A DNA stretch of 64,000 nucleotides from Aspergillus flavus. Its lineage: Eukaryota > Ascomycota > Eurotiomycetes > Eurotiales > Aspergillaceae. Where the stretch lies: contig NC_092409.1 of NCBI RefSeq assembly GCF_009017415.1, forward strand, positions 4,898,001-4,962,000, written 5' to 3'. The notes beneath the pieces are model-generated. The model was not told the origin of the DNA and did no database searches. It saw only the letters and a list, made by a program, of their open reading frames with translations. This document shows positions 18,862 through 32,085 of the stretch, one piece after another (position 1 is the first letter of the stretch; every line of letters starts with the position of its first letter). The position numbers and the translations under genes are program-made.

Positions 18862-21485
18862 ATGCCACAACCATTGAGCTCTAAGGACGCTTCCTTGTTC
18901 CGTCAGGTGGTTCGCCACTATGAAAATAAACAACATAAGAAGGGTGAGTTGCTGTGCGGAATTGAAATGTTCGTGCCAGACAACTAAAAGTTGCTTGTCC
19001 TCAATAGGTATCAAGACCGCGGAGCAAATTCTTCGGAAGAACCCCAACCATGGCGATACCCTAGCAATGAAGGCCTTGATTACCAGTAACCTTGGTCAGC
19101 AAGAAGAGGCCTTTGCGATGGCTAAGGAAGCTCTCAAGAATGACATGAAATCGCACATCTGTTGGCACGTTTACGGTCTGCTATATCGAGCGGAGAAGAA
19201 CTATGAGGAGGCAATCAAGGCATACAGATTCGCATTAAGGATCGAACCGGAGTCTCAGCCTATCCAGCGTGACCTTGCCCTCCTTCAGATGCAAATGCGG
19301 GATTACCAGGGATATATCCAGAGCCGAACCACCATGCTCCAGGCCCGGCCTGCTTTCCGCCAGAACTGGACGGCTTTGGCTATCGCACATCACTTGGCAG
19401 GAGACCTGGAAGAGGCGGAGAAGGTGTTGACGACGTACGAGGAGACCTTGAAGTCCACGCCGCCAGTCTCCGACATGGAGCACTCGGAAGCCGTCCTGTA
19501 CAAGAATTCGATTATGGCCGAGGCAGGCAAGCTCGAAAAGGCTTTAGAACACCTTGAAACTGTGGGTCACAGGATTACGGATGTGCTGGCCGTCATGGAG
19601 ATGAAGGCGGACTACCTTCTGCGGCTTGACAGGAAGGCAGAGGCAGAGGTCGCGTACACTGCCCTTCTCGACCGCAACCCCGAAAACTCGATGTATTATG
19701 ATGCTCTGATCAGAGCTAAGGGTATTCCCGATAATGACCACAAGGCTCTGAAGGCTGTATACGACTCTTGGGTCGAGAAGAACCCTCGTGGTGATGCTCC
19801 TCGTCGAATCCCCTTGGACTTCTTGGAGGGTGAGGATTTCAAGCAGGCTGCGGATGCTTACCTGCAGCGTATGCTCAAGAAAGGCGTCCCTTCTCTTTTT
19901 GCGAACATCAAATCCCTGTACACCAACACATGGAAGCGTGACACAGTGCAAGAGTTGGTGGAAGGCTACGTTTCCGTACCTCAAACCAACGGTTCTACGG
20001 AGGGTGAGGCGAACGGCGACAACAAGGACTTCCTTTCTTCCTCCCATTACTTCCTTGCACAGCACTACAACTATCACCTCAGCCGTAATCTGACCAAGGC
20101 CATGGAACATGTCGACAAGGCTATCGAACTGTCTCCTAAGGCCGTAGAATACCAGATGACTAAGGCCAGGATATGGAAGCATTATGGTAACCTCGAGAAA
20201 GCGGCAGAGGAAATGGAAAAGGCTAGGCAGCTGGATGAGAAGGACCGTTATATTAACTCCAAGGCCGCCAAGTACCAACTTCGCAATAATGACAACGACA
20301 AGGCACTTGAGAACATGAGCAAGTTTACTCGGAATGAGGCTGTCGGTGGTGCGATGGGCGACCTTCACGAAATGCAATGTGTCTGGTATCTGACCGAGGA
20401 CGGCGAGGCTTATCTGCGCCAGAAGAAACTTGGGCTTGCGCTTAAGCGCTTCCATGGCATCTACAATATCTTCGACACTTGGCAAGAAGACCAGTTTGAT
20501 TTCCATAGCTTCTCATTGAGGAAGGGCATGGTCAGGGCATATGTTGACATGGTCCGCTGGGAGGATCGCTTGCGCCAGCATCCCTTCTTTACCAGGGCGG
20601 CACTTTCTGCCATCAGGGCGTACCTGCTTCTCCACGATCAACCAGACCTCGCTCATGGACCCTTGCCCAACGGTGCCGATGGTGACGCTGACAGCGCTGA
20701 GCGGAAGAAGGCTCTCAAGAAGGCCAAGAAGGAGCAAGAGCGACTGGAGAAGATTGAGGCCGACAAGAGAGCGGCAAGGAAAGCAGCAAGCACCAAGGGT
20801 GGTGATGGTGAAGTGAAGAAGGAAGACCCTGACCCACTTGGCAACAAGCTTGTTCAGACCCAGGATCCACTCAAAGAGGCAAGCAAGTTCCTGACTCCGC
20901 TCTTGGAGTTCAGCCCTAAGAGCATTGAGGCCCAGAATCTTGGATTCGAGGTCTATCTCAGGAGAGGTAAGCACACTAACCCATACGATATCACGGTGAC
21001 TTCAGCTAACTTGGTTCGCAGGCAAATATGCGCTCGCGCTCAAGTGCCTCTCGGCCGCCCATGCAATTGATGCTTCCAACCCAACCCTTCACATTCAGCT
21101 TCTCCGTTTCCGCAAGGCATTGGATGGACTCTCCGAGCCACTGCCACCTCAGGTGGCCGAGGTTGTAAATGCCGAGTTTGAGACTCTGCTCCCGAAGGCT
21201 CAGAACCTCGACGAGTGGAACGAGTCTTTCCTCTCGACACACAAGGACAGCGCCCCTCACACACAAGCAGCCCTGACATGCCGACAGCTGCTGAAAGCCG
21301 ACTCGAAGGCGCAGTGCGAGAAAGATCTCACCGCCACCCTTGACTCGCAAGTTGATAGTATCGAGACCGCTCTTGCTGGCCTGCAATTGTTGGACGAATG
21401 GAAAAGCGACCAGGCCGCAAAGGCCGCTTACGCTGAGAAGGCCAAGAGCAAGTGGCCTGAGTCGTCAGTATTCCAGCTGAACTAA
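18862..21485 (+). CDS. nat1: N-terminal acetyltransferase A auxiliary subunit Nat1 (NAA15)
   Basis: Exons 18862-18943, 19008-20966 and 21022-21485 encode 834 aa, close to the usual 830-870. Nat1 is the TPR scaffold of the NatA complex, which holds the catalytic Ard1/Naa10 and anchors it to ribosomes to acetylate nascent Ser, Ala and Thr N-termini. The N-terminus LSSKDASLFRQVVRHYENKQ is nearly invariant. Tandem TPR helices run through most of the protein (for example WHVYGLLYRAEKNYEEAIKA and AIELSPKAVEYQMTKARIWK). A Lys/Glu-rich coiled segment at about 590-640 (KKALKKAKKEQERLEKIEAD) is the conserved basic region. Introns at both ends have canonical borders. Confidence 0.96.
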
Positions 21486-22149
21486 GATGAATCCATGGAG
21501 AAGAGTACAACCAGTCTCTTTCAATACCTCACAACTGCGGGGAATATTTGCAGTTGGTTTTCCAGACCCGAGTATAGAAGTCAAGAGCTTTACGGCCTAA
21601 GAATGCGGGTGGAGTTACACTGCTATAACGATGAAAGAAAAAAGCTCCAGTTTTTCTGATATAAGATTTCAAGCGATCTAAACACGTGGAGATGATGTAC
21701 CAGTACTAGTATAGTTGAGATTTCACCAGTCGAATTGGGAGCTAACCAGCTAGTCTGTGAAAGGATCAAAAGCAAACTTTCCCTTCATGTTCTTTCATGT
21801 TTCTTTCTTGCTCAACCAGGTTGCGTAAAGATATCCTGCATTGCATAGAGCGCGGATAGAGCCAATGTTAACTATTAGACCACTTCTCACAGCATAGCCG
21901 AAAGTATAGTTATACCAAGAGGGCAGTTCACCTGATGGAGAGCAATAACAACACATCTTATCCAGTATGTACGAGTAAAAATTTAATGCCGTAACTAGAC
22001 TAATATACAGTATAGATAGATTTGTTGGTACAGTAGATATGAGATATCCTATGTTCACCATCCCTACCAATGCTGGCGCAAATAAACCAAACACATGTCT
22101 ATATCCGTTCCATAACCATGCGCAATATCAACTTGAACCGGGGCGTGAA
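21486..22149. other. Convergent intergenic region, nat1 and tim54
   Basis: About 660 bp of AT-rich 3' flank; no gene supported. Confidence 0.6.
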
Positions 22150-23642
22150 TCACTGGTCGTCCTCTCCGTCAATGTTTCCGATAATAGGCTTCCTCTTGAG
22201 GGTTTCCTCGTCCTCGCCGTATCCGTATTTGATCCACATGCGCTGCCAGAAAGGAACCGGTGTGGGCCGTTCCTCACCAAGGATGTATTCTGCGCCCTCG
22301 GCAATCCGTTGCGAGCGGGCTTCATCTTCGGGGGAAAGGACGTAGCGCTGCATCCGGGCTGCGATGCGGGGATCCAGAACGACAGAGTCCACCCACTCGC
22401 GTTCCTTATCAGGGTTCGCCTCGTCCTTCTTGTGCGCGGATTTGTGCCAGTCCTTTTCTTCCTCTTCGAGAAGGGTTTTTTGTTCGTAGTTTCCACCTAA
22501 GAGGTTGTCGGAGGCCGGAGCGCCGTCGATACCCGCTGGGGTAAGTTCGGAGTCTGTGCTGAATGAACCGTCGCTGTATGGCCGGGTGGTCGAGGCGAGA
22601 ACGATGCCAGCAACCTCTCGTCCGACGCTATCAGCGAGGTAGCGTTGGTTCAAGTATCGGTAGATTCTGATAGGAGTGTTCAAGAATCCCAGAATGTGAG
22701 GAAATTGGATCGGAACGGAGCCGTCTAAGGACTGTGGGAGAGATCGTGGGAGGCTTTGCGACGAGTAGTCGGCAGGAGTGATGTATGCTGGGGTCGGGCC
22801 GGTAGGCTTAGAAGGCTTCTCATCCTTCTTCTCAGGTTCCTCTTTCTTCTCGGAGTTCTCTGCGGTAGGGGTGTCATCTGGAGAGCCATTGGTCTCTGCT
22901 CCCTCGGAAGGTGACGGCACATCTGTCGAAAGAGGCGGCTGGGGAGGGTCGAGTGGTCCAAGCCAGCCCTCATGGAGACCTCGGATATACTCTTTCCAGG
23001 TATTACGTCCGATAATCAGATCGCCCTTGGGAACTGGTTCCTCTACCACTCCGATCTTCTCCCGGGCATCCGCAACGACCTCTTCAATGCCAGTTTCTTC
23101 CACCACAGTGCTTGGCTCGCCAGACTTCCTTCTAAACTTGCGAATTCGCTCCGCAAGCCCGGCCCGAATCTCGCCTTCTCGCCGTCCTTCGATCACCTGG
23201 TAGTCCAAAGCCGCGGCGACCAGTATGGGCTTGACATATTCTTTAAAGTGCTCACGGGCAACGCGGAGACCATCGCCAGGAGGGGCCGACAGAAAGACTG
23301 TGAGTTTCCGCCGTGTTTGATCAACTGGGAGAGACTCCTTTGAGAGGTGCGCTACCAGGTCACACCATTTTTGTTGTGCGCGCTTCTTCTGTTTGCGGTC
23401 ATAGACCAGGGCAGCGGTGAAAGAGCCGGTTACTGTGAGAAAGATCATCCAATTGCGGGAAGGAAGTTTGAGACGGAAGTTAGGCATTCCTGGAATAGAA
23501 TGGTTAGTGCCAATTGACATGAGACATAGGACGCAGTTGGGAACCTACCCATCATTTTCCATACTGGGTTCGGTGCCTTCGTAGGCTTTGCCGCGGTTTG
23601 AGTCTGGCCAGAGGCCGCAGCGGAATTGGAAGATTCCGCCAT
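22150..23642 (-). CDS. tim54: Mitochondrial inner-membrane translocase subunit Tim54
   Basis: Exons 23642-23549 and 23489-22150 encode 477 aa. Tim54 belongs to the TIM22 complex, which inserts carrier proteins into the inner membrane. A Ser/Ala-rich N-terminus is followed by NPVWKMMG, then LPSRNWMIFLTVTGSFTAAL, the single membrane helix (about residues 39-58). Family blocks follow: LTVFLSAPPGDGLRVAREHF, VAAALDYQVIEGRREGEIR and NTWKEYIRGLHEGWLGPLD. Further blocks are PHILGFLNTPIRIYRYL and, near the C-terminus, VLDPRIAARMQRYVLSPEDE. A proline/acid-rich linker of about 60 residues separates the halves. The small first exon is typical of Aspergillus orthologues. Confidence 0.93.
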
Positions 23643-24869
23643 GGTCTCCGAGTGTTGCGGGAAATTTGACTAGATAGGTCACGGAGGAGATTGAAAGGTA
23701 TGATTAAGGATGTGGATTATAGCCAGATTGGAAATATATAGCACTAGAGAGGAAGTATCCCTTCCGCTTTGATGGGTATCATATAGTCCATTTGCCCAAA
23801 AAAAGTTCGGGATCTCTGCGCTGCTCCGTAATCGGAACATGGTTAATCCGACGGAAGAGTGTTTGTTTCTTTTTCTCTCTGCCCAGCATTCTAAAGTACT
23901 GTATATATATGTCCCGCGCTTATAGCTACTTTCTCAAAGTAGATCAGTCCGTTCAGTTCAATTCACCTTTGGCAACTCTGGTTGAGGGTTGAAGCGAATT
24001 ATCAATGACAAAGATGGGGTGCTCCCGTGGCCCACCTGTTTGGGAGATGGATACAGTAGTTCATATTACCTAAGGGGGATTAATGGACTAGTCATCCCTC
24101 CAGAAGAAGCATTCATATGGAACTCCGGGCAATAGAGTTGAGACGAAGATCTTCTATTTATAATTAACTCGGGTCGACTATTCCTCACGATCCAAGTCTA
24201 TCTCATTGAAGACATGGAAACAATAGAAGTATATATGGATGAGTCAGCAGTTGAAGGGGCTTCTACACCAATCGGGGCATTTCGGCGGGTGGGAATCGAA
24301 GTGGCGCCAAGCCAGTGAAGAGCCGACCAGGTGCCTGGCAGCCCCAGGCCAATAAAGCCAACCCCCCCTGTTCCGCACTCGTGGCACCAATGGTCAGCCG
24401 TATGAAAGGAATGGCTAATGAACCCAAAAGTCCAGACTCCAGTAAAAAAGTTACAGACTTGGACTAGTCGGACAACAGGAGGAGCGACTGGCTCACGCTA
24501 CTACTCCTGGTCTCACACCACGGGCGTTTCAACTTCTCCCCAGTCTTTCCCCTTCTTTTAGATCTCTTGTCTCTCTTTCCTGTGGTAACAACCCCTTCCT
24601 TAACTCATACGGCCAAAGAGTGAGAGAGACCGTAGAAACCCGTGTCTCTCCTTTGTCCGTGGAGTACGGAGTTGTCCACTCCCATCCCACTCCACTAATT
24701 GTTCGGCCCTCTTGACTATTTGTCGCACTCGACCTCCTGAGCCACCGCTCCTTTGGGCAATTCGCCTCCCCCTTGAAGGTCTTCACTTCTCATCTCAACC
24801 CGCCTCCTGACCAATTTTTAAGACTCCTCATCCGGTACGGTTTAACCACCGGAAGGATTTTGTTTGAAG
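23643..24869. promoter_or_regulatory. Long divergent region between tim54 and cotA
   Basis: About 1.2 kb without a credible gene. The 350 bp before cotA are C/T-rich, typical of Aspergillus promoters and 5' leaders of constitutive genes. cotA-type kinases are known for long leaders; individual elements were not resolved. Confidence 0.5.
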
Positions 24870-27047
24870 ATGGATCCCAATAATAACCGTCTCCACCTGA
24901 ACTTCGGGTACAACGAGCGTGGTTTCAATGCGGCGGCCAACAACCGCGCATATCCCACAACTCCTTCCGCTTTCCCTCAGCCGATCTACCAGAACCAAGG
25001 CCCTCAGGACTACATGGATGCTCAAAACGGAGCTTACAACCAGGGATATTTCATGGCAAACCCATACCCTCCTCAAGCCGCCTATGCTCAGCAGCACTAT
25101 GGACAATCAAACTTGCAGTCCCCGCAGCCCGCATATCAATCACGCATGGGATACAGCGCCAACGATGGAACCAACGGCCTCATCCAGCAGTTCTCCAACC
25201 AGGACCTGAACTCAAACCGCACTGGCTTCTTCGGTCGCTCTGCCTCTCCTGCTCAGAGACCTCGTACGGCTGGCTCGTCTGCCCCCGGACAGCAACAGCC
25301 TGGCCACCTAGCCCCGCCAATGCCTCGCAGCCCCCGTACTCCCGCCGAGAACGAAGAACTCCAACGCTACCCAGAGCGATACTCAGAGAATATCCATAAG
25401 CGTGGTAAGGCCGCGAAAGAGCTGGTGAACGTTTTCTTCCACGAGAACATTGAGCGTGCGCGCGATCGTAACATGCGGTAAGTCCCACGTCAAAAGGAGA
25501 TGAGCAAGGAACTTTTACATACCGGGACTCGGTCGACTAATATTCGTACTGGAATCAACAGTTCAACGAATCTGGACAAGATGATCCAGGACCCGAGTAT
25601 CTCCAAGGATGCGAAGCGTCAGGAGGGAGAAACTATTGCGAAGAAGGAGTCGAACTTCCTCCGATTCCTCCGGACCAAGGAGACACCGTCGAACTTCCAG
25701 ACTATCAAGGTTATTGGAAAGGGTGCATTCGGTGAGGTTAAGCTTGTGCAAAGGAAGACCGACGGCAAGATCTATGCGCTCAAGTCTTTGATCAAGACTG
25801 AGATGTTTAAGAAGGATCAGCTGGCTCACGTTCGCGCCGAACGTGATATCTTGGCTGACTCCAAGGATAACCCATGGCTTGTGAAGTTGCACGCTTCGTT
25901 CCAGGACTCCGCATACCTCTACCTGTTGATGGAGTTCTTACCTGGTGGTGACCTGATGACCATGTTAATCAAGTACGAAATTTTCTCCGAAGACATTACT
26001 AGATTCTACATGGCAGAGATTGTGATGGCTATCGAAGCAGTCCACAAACTAGGCTTCCTTCATCGGTAAGTTGGCCGCTCGTCATTGCTTGTACCATCTC
26101 TGTCGTCCCGACTTTCTTTCTTTTGTTTCCTTTTTCCATGCGTTCACTTGTGATTAAATCAATCTACCATATACTAACTGCGACTCGATTACAGTGATAT
26201 TAAGCCTGACAATATTCTTCTCGACCGTGGTGGTCATGTTAAGCTTACCGATTTCGGTCTCTCGACTGGTGGCAAGAAGACTCACGACAATTCGTACTAT
26301 CAAAACTTGTTGAAAAATTCTACCTCCAAGGATAAGAACCGTAACTCGGGATACTTTAACGATGCGATTAACCTGACGGTATCAAACCGTGGCCAAATTA
26401 ATACCTGGAGAAAGTCCCGTCGAGCCATGGCTTATTCAACGGTTGGCACGCCTGACTACATTGCACCTGAAATCTTCAACGGCCAAGGATATACTTATCT
26501 TTGCGATTGGTGGTCAGTCGGTGCCATCATGTTTGAATGTCTTGTGGGATGGCCACCTTTCTGTGCCGAAGACACCACCGATACCTACCGGAAGATCGTG
26601 AACTGGAGGGAGTGTCTCTACTTCCCTGAAGAGCTTACTCTTTCCCGCGAATCCGAGGGCTTAATCCGAAGGTACTTACCCCTACCCGCTCTTCACACTT
26701 TCTTCACGTACATCGGTCTGACTATTATATACAGCTTCCTTTGTGACGCAGAGCACCGTGTTGGCAACGACGGCGGCCAATTCGGTGGTGCCACACAAAT
26801 CAAGAACCATCCGTTCTTCCGTGGTGTTGTTTGGGAGCAGCTTCGCAATATTCGTGCTCCATTCGAACCTCGATTGAGCTCCAATATTGACGTGTCATAC
26901 TTCCCTATTGACGAAATTCCTCAGGAAGATACCAGTGCTATCCATCGTGCTCAGGCCCGTGCCATGCCCGAGGAACAGGAGGCTGAAATGAGCCTTCCGT
27001 TTATCGGATACACATACAAGGCATTCAATGCCTTCCAGAACAACTGA
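24870..27047 (+). CDS. cotA: NDR-family Ser/Thr kinase CotA (COT1/Orb6/Cbk1)
   Basis: Exons 24870-25477, 25562-26065, 26195-26671 and 26735-27047 encode 633 aa. A Gln/Pro/Asn-rich N-terminus (1-165) is followed by the Mob-binding region ([20 protein letters not shown]). The kinase domain starts near 245 ([15 protein letters not shown]); the catalytic Lys lies in YALKSL, HRDIKPDN at about 370 and DFG at about 389. An insertion before the activation segment ([14 protein letters not shown]) and [16 protein letters not shown] mark the NDR family. The C-terminal hydrophobic motif is FIGYTYKAF, with the regulatory Thr. It controls polar growth and hyphal branching with Mob2. Intron 2 splits LHR|DIKP. 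Confidence 0.97.
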
Positions 27048-27796
27048 GAATCGCACTGATACTCGAGATGATCGATGTATGCAGGATGAGCGCCTCGGAA
27101 AGCCGGTCCGCGGGCAGGCTTGCGCGGAAGTATTTCCAGCGGCTCATCTAAGATCTATTCTCGAAATATCTTTGTTCATTTGATTTCATCTAGCGTCTAG
27201 CGCATTTGGCATTTCATGTCATTGATAACGACCTGTGCATCTTCCTTACTGTGTTTGCATGTCGCAAGACGACCCCGGCTAGTTGCACACCGTGTCTAGC
27301 CTTAAAGAACTACAAACAAGTGCATTATTTGGTTGGAAGTTCAGAGCCTGTGACACCTACAAGTGCGGATCACGAATGACTGGCTACTTTTGTTTCCTCT
27401 AGCATGATGCATCAATGCATTTATCAGGAAAAATACCCAAAGTACAACGTTGTACCTTTTACATCTCAGACTAGTTTGCATATAAAATGGTTGGTGGTAA
27501 TCCCATTAAATGGACTCGGTAATAGGCTTCAATCCTTGTAAATTCCTATGGCACTTAATAATGTGGATGATTGTATCAGGTGAGTCGGAGAAAGAGTAAG
27601 ATATAGTAATGGACGCCATCGGAAGGCCTGCTCTCGGCCAAATTACAATGGCTGGGGTAACATGAATTTGAATCACATAAAGCTGCAGTAAAAAACAGAT
27701 CCTCAAACGCCCTATGCACCTCCGTTGAATGGAAAGATATTTTCGTCAACTTTTCCTTCTCATGCACACCCATGCGTAAACACCACTTTAGGCAAT
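27048..27796. other. Convergent intergenic region, cotA and SF3a2
   Basis: About 750 bp of 3' flank; no gene supported. Confidence 0.6.
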
Positions 27797-28581
27797 TTAC
27801 ACCTTGGGGTCCATCGGTGCCAGACCCGGCACACCACTAAACCTTTCCTCTCGTTCGGTCTTGAACATGATCTGAACCCAGAATTCCTTGCTATCTTCGT
27901 CGAACCAAGTCCAGTAGCGACCATCCCTGCGGTCAATCTCCCGAGCCTGAAGCTTGAAACCACACGTCTGATATGGCTCCGCAGCTACGACAAGATACTG
28001 GAAGTTCTTGTCTGGGGGGTCATCAACCTTCTGCTCAAATGCCGACATAAACCGTACTCGAGGCTGAACACCCGGTGTAATCTCCTGATACTGCAGCTGA
28101 AACAGCAAACCCAGCTGTCGCGTCAATGGATCCCTGATCTTCGTGATCTTGTAACCCGGTCGACCAATCTTGATTGTCTGCTTCTTAACTTGAACGCCCA
28201 TCGCACCCGGCAGCGTCGACGGATCTTGATTCTTTCCTTCTCTCTGCTCCCTCGCGGCACGTCTAGCCAGGTTCGTCTGATGCTTGCGGCCTTGGGTATG
28301 GGCGAGGTAAGAGCCATCGTTTTGGTGAACCGTCAAACACAGACGGCACTCAAAGCTTCCTACATGGTTCTTAAAGAAGTACGGGTCCTTGTCCAGGTCG
28401 ATCGTCTCAAGAGCGAGCTTGCGAAGACGCTCGCGACGGTCTGCGTTGGTCGCGGATTGCGATGCGACACCACCGCCACCGAATTTGGATCCTGCACGGT
28501 TCTTCAACGGTGTTAGCATACAGCACACGCACCGGACAAAACAATCATAGGAGCAGAATATCAACTCACCTGGAAATCCAT
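27797..28581 (-). CDS. prp11: Splicing factor 3a subunit 2 (SF3A2/Prp11/Sap62)
   Basis: The 12-nt first exon 28581-28570 (MDFQ) is joined across a 66-nt intron to 28501-27797, giving 238 aa. The N-terminus (MDFQNRAGSKFGGGG) is almost invariant in SF3a2, which proves the tiny exon. The matrin-type zinc finger FECRLCLTVHQNDGSYLAHT, ending in QGRKH, lies near 54-78. VGVQVKK-like and IGRPGYKITK blocks follow, then the C-terminal SF3a60-binding part with WTWFDEDSKEFWVQIMF. It is part of U2 snRNP and supports branch-site recognition in the nucleus. The proline-rich tail of animal SF3a2 is missing, as in other fungi. It shares a 228-bp promoter with the tubulin cofactor gene. Confidence 0.96.
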
Positions 28582-28809
28582 TCTGATCTGCCTTGGAAAA
28601 CTTGGGTCCGGTAGTAGGGGACAAGAGCGCGGCGGGTGATAAGCTTCAAAGGGAAATTCTATGGAAATATTATGTCAGCAATCTCGTCGACTGTCATTGG
28701 ATGAGAGGAACTCTTTGTCCTAATTGACAGCCCATGGGCTTCAAGTCAACTATAGAATGTCCATTGAATGCCTGCGAAAAGGATAGTCTGCACGGAATAG
28801 CTTACGATT
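28582..28809. promoter_or_regulatory. Short bidirectional promoter, SF3a2 and TBCE
   Basis: Only 228 bp lie between the divergent start codons, so both housekeeping promoters must share or overlap in this stretch. Confidence 0.55.
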
Positions 28810-30856
28810 ATGGATTCAACAGGCTGTGTGAATCAACGGCGATCCTATAATGGTGAACTATGCACCATTCGCTACGCGGGGAAAGTTGCAGGTACCACCG
28901 GCGAATGGTTAGGCGTGGAATGGGACGACCCAACACGGGGGAAGCACTCTGGAGAGCATCAAGGAGTGAGATATTTTACATGTACAGCATCCATCTCTTA
29001 CTCTTGACAATTAATCTGTTCTCGGAATTTGTTTCCATATTTCTGCATTTGCTCATACTTATCATAGGCAAAAGCAAACACCCCACTGCAGGGTCGTTTG
29101 TGCGTCCGTCTCGAGCTGCGGACAAACCCAGAAGCTTTCTAGAGGCTCTGCGTGAGAAGTATGCATCTGAGTTTGAAGAGGAAGCCGCCAGGAGAAAGCT
29201 TGGTGATGCTGCCTCCGGTGATTCTCTACACAAGCCAATTGCAATCAGCGGCAAGATTGTAGAAGAAGTTGGTTTCGACAAAATCCGAAAACAACTTGCA
29301 GAGCTGCAAGAGCTGAAGATCGTTCTCTTAGATGGGCTACGGGTCGCAGGAGTCCTTGCTCATGAGGGTAGCGCAGAGCAATTCCAGTCAGCTTGCAAAG
29401 AGATTGAGCAGACCTGCCCTAAGATCGTCGAGCTTGATCTCAGTCGAAATCTTCTGAATCGTTGGCGTGATGTTGCAAGTATATGTGACTCACTCAAGCG
29501 CCTAAAAACATTGAAGTTGAAGTAAGTAGCGCTTCACAAGTTTAGTTTATTGTGACTGACACAATGATTAGTGGAAACAGAATGGATCCCCCTGTTGGGG
29601 AAGGCTTGAGATTCGAGAGGATTACGGAGCTCCAGTTGGATGACACACTTCTCTCTTGGGATGAGGTATATTGAAGTTACCTGAATCTCATTTTGCATAG
29701 ACTAACTAGTCATTCACAGATATCAGCTCTCACATATCAATTTTCGTCCCTAACTACTTTAATCGCCTCGGCTAATCAGATTTCATATATCTCATCACCC
29801 CTCTCGAGCACAATCACAACATTAACCTTGGAGGATAATGAAATCTCCTCTCTATCTTCCCTCAGACAACTCGTGTCCCTGGATAGTTTGAGCTGCCTTT
29901 CACTACGCGGAAATCGAATTAATAAGATTTATGAATCCAGTCCAGACGAAGCATCCCCTCTACGGTTCTCAAAAAACCTTCAGTCGGTCGATCTATCCAG
30001 GAATAGAATCGACAATTGGCTTTTCGTCAATCAACTGTCACTGGTATTCCCCGGGCTACAAACTCTGCGCATATCTGGGAATCCCCTCCATGACCAATCT
30101 GTGGGCCCATCAATAGTCACTGGGTTGCCAGAGAAGACAATGACAATAGACGAGGCCTATATGCTAACTCTTTCTCGAATTGCCTCTTTGAAAATGCTCA
30201 ACTATGGTACAATAACAGAAAAGGATCGCAGCAATGCAGAGCTCTATTACCTCTCTCTCATTGGCAAGGAATTATCTGCTTTTCCGGAAAGCGCAGCGCG
30301 AGAGATCCTCCCAAAGCACCCCAGATACAGTGAACTTTGCGAAATATATGGGGAGCCTGTGATTAGGAGAGCTACAGCGTTGACAGGGTCAGGGGTTGCT
30401 GTGAATCCACGGTCTGTTGCTGCGCGATTGTTGAGGATAGCGTTCTGCTTACGCCGAGAACTACCGAACCCAGGCAACTCAGTCATGAATCAAGACAATG
30501 CTCTAAAGGAGGAAGTCAAGGTGAAGGAGATACCCCGATCCTTTGATACCTACCAAGTTAAGGCCATTGTTTCTCGTCTGTTTGACCTGGCGCCTTACGA
30601 GTTCAGACTGATTTGGGAGACGGACGAGTTGGACCCCGTCAGCAAACAGAATATAGATGATGAGGACGGATGGGACAGCGAAGATGAGAGTATCAATCCA
30701 TCGGAGCCAAGAAATAGCTCCGCATTCGTCAAAAGAGAGGTTGAGCTTGTGGATGGTACGAGGGATATTGGGTTCTTGTTCCAGTCTGATCTTACTGAGG
30801 CGAGGATCAGAGTGGAAGTAGCGACTCAGTCCTACGTTGAACATAGAAATATGTGA
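28810..30856 (+). CDS. Tubulin-folding cofactor E (TBCE/Pac2)
   Basis: Exons 28810-28981, 29068-29521, 29572-29665 and 29720-30856 encode 618 aa. The CAP-Gly domain (about 10-75) contains CTIRYAGKVAGTTGEWLGVE and GKHSGEHQGVRYFTCKSKHP; the first intron splits its final Cys. Leucine-rich repeats follow (IVELDLSRNLLNRW, LKTLKLNGNRM, TTLTLEDNEIS, LQSVDLSRNRI, LQTLRISGNPL). The last 100 residues (SFDTYQVKAIVSRLF, FRLIWETDELD) form the ubiquitin-like domain. This order is the TBCE signature. It binds alpha-tubulin in the folding pathway that yields assembly-competent dimers. Length is longer than yeast Pac2 (518) and near other filamentous fungi. Confidence 0.93.
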
Positions 30857-31139
30857 TTAGAGCCTTCAGCATGGATGATTTACGATAAATATCTTAGTGA
30901 TACCAGATATAGCATAATTATGTTGATACTTGCACTTCTAACTGAATCAAAAGAGAGTGAATATATACTTCCATGTGACGGTGACCAACCCCGTGATTAC
31001 TATATTGGGTTTAGCTCCGATCGCGCCTAGGAAGCATCATTTATCGCCGAGTCGCAAAGTGATATCATTAGCTCTGAAATAATAACTCATCTAACACAAT
31101 AATATTTCACACGCTCGACGAAGGACAATCCAGCCAAAT

Positions 31140-32085
31140 ATGGCAGAACATTGGAAGTCAGCCGTAAGTTTTAAATACACTTTCCAAATTCATTCACATC
31201 ATTCTCTACACTTTCCCTTGCGACACCAACCAGCTAACAGAATTACAGCCCAGATACTGGTGCAAACAATGCAAGATTTTTATCCGAGATACAGCATTCG
31301 AAAGAACCCAACATGAAGCAACGGGCAAGCATCAAGGAAACCTGAAGCGATTCCTCCGGGATATACACCGAGACAACGAGCGCCAACAGCGGGAGACTCA
31401 GAGGGCCAAGAGTGAGGTTGAACGACTAAGACAAACTGTATCCGGCAACGCTGCTGGAAAGAGCGGCAATGCAGCTTCCTGGAAACCAGCCGCGCCAGCT
31501 CCCCAAGCGTCACCGCGACCAGTTTCTCTGGACGAGAGGAAAAAGCAGATGGCGCAATTGGCGGAGATGGGTGTTGCAATTCCAGACGAGTATCGTGGTG
31601 ATATGGCCCTAGCTGGGGAGTGGCAGACGGTTTCTGAGAAAGTGATTGGTGCGGATGGAGAGAAGACGGGTCCTTCGCTTGGGGTTCGCAAGCGCAAGCA
31701 TGAAGGGGATGAAGAAGAAGAGGAGGCTAAACGGGAGGCGGAAAGGTTTGTTAGCAAGGGTTGGGGGTCGAGGACTCGGGAGTATCCTGGTGCGCAGGAC
31801 GATGCGGATTTGGATGCCCTTTTGGAGTCTACGAAGGATGTCAAGAAAGCAAAGCCTTCGACTGCTGAAGCGACTCCTAAGGAGAATGATAAGGAAGCTG
31901 CCGATGTCCCGTCTAAAGGCGAGGGTGACTCTGCAGCTGCAGATTCGGAGCAGATGCCGCAAACTGAAAAGGAACAGTCTGAAGCCGCTGCTGTGCCTCC
32001 TGCGCCTATGGCTAAGAGTGAGCCAGAAGAAGCGAGTACAGGCGTCATTTTTAAGAAGCGTAAACCAAAGGTTATGAGAAAATAG
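31140..32085 (+). CDS. U1-type zinc-finger spliceosomal protein (WBP4-like)
   Basis: The 24-nt first exon 31140-31163 (MAEHWKSA) joins 31249-32085, giving 286 aa. The C2H2 U1/matrin finger occupies about residues 9-40: WCKQCKIFIRDTAFERTQHE followed by TGKHQ. A helical stretch rich in Arg and Glu follows. The middle has GVAIPDEYRGDMALAGEW, and the C-terminus is a long acidic/Lys low-complexity tail ending GVIFKKRKPKVMRK. This layout resembles WBP4/FBP21 and fungal relatives found in pre-catalytic spliceosomes, although no WW domain is visible. It is likely nuclear and an RNA/snRNP-associated factor; exact assignment is inference. Confidence 0.75.

Noticed and set aside
19544..20506. Long minus-strand frame of 320 codons inside nat1
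   Set aside because: Fully antisense to the conserved TPR region of nat1; produced by codon bias of the real gene.
22039..23343. Plus-strand frames opposite tim54
   Set aside because: They mirror the tim54 exon, lack introns or domains, and are shadows.
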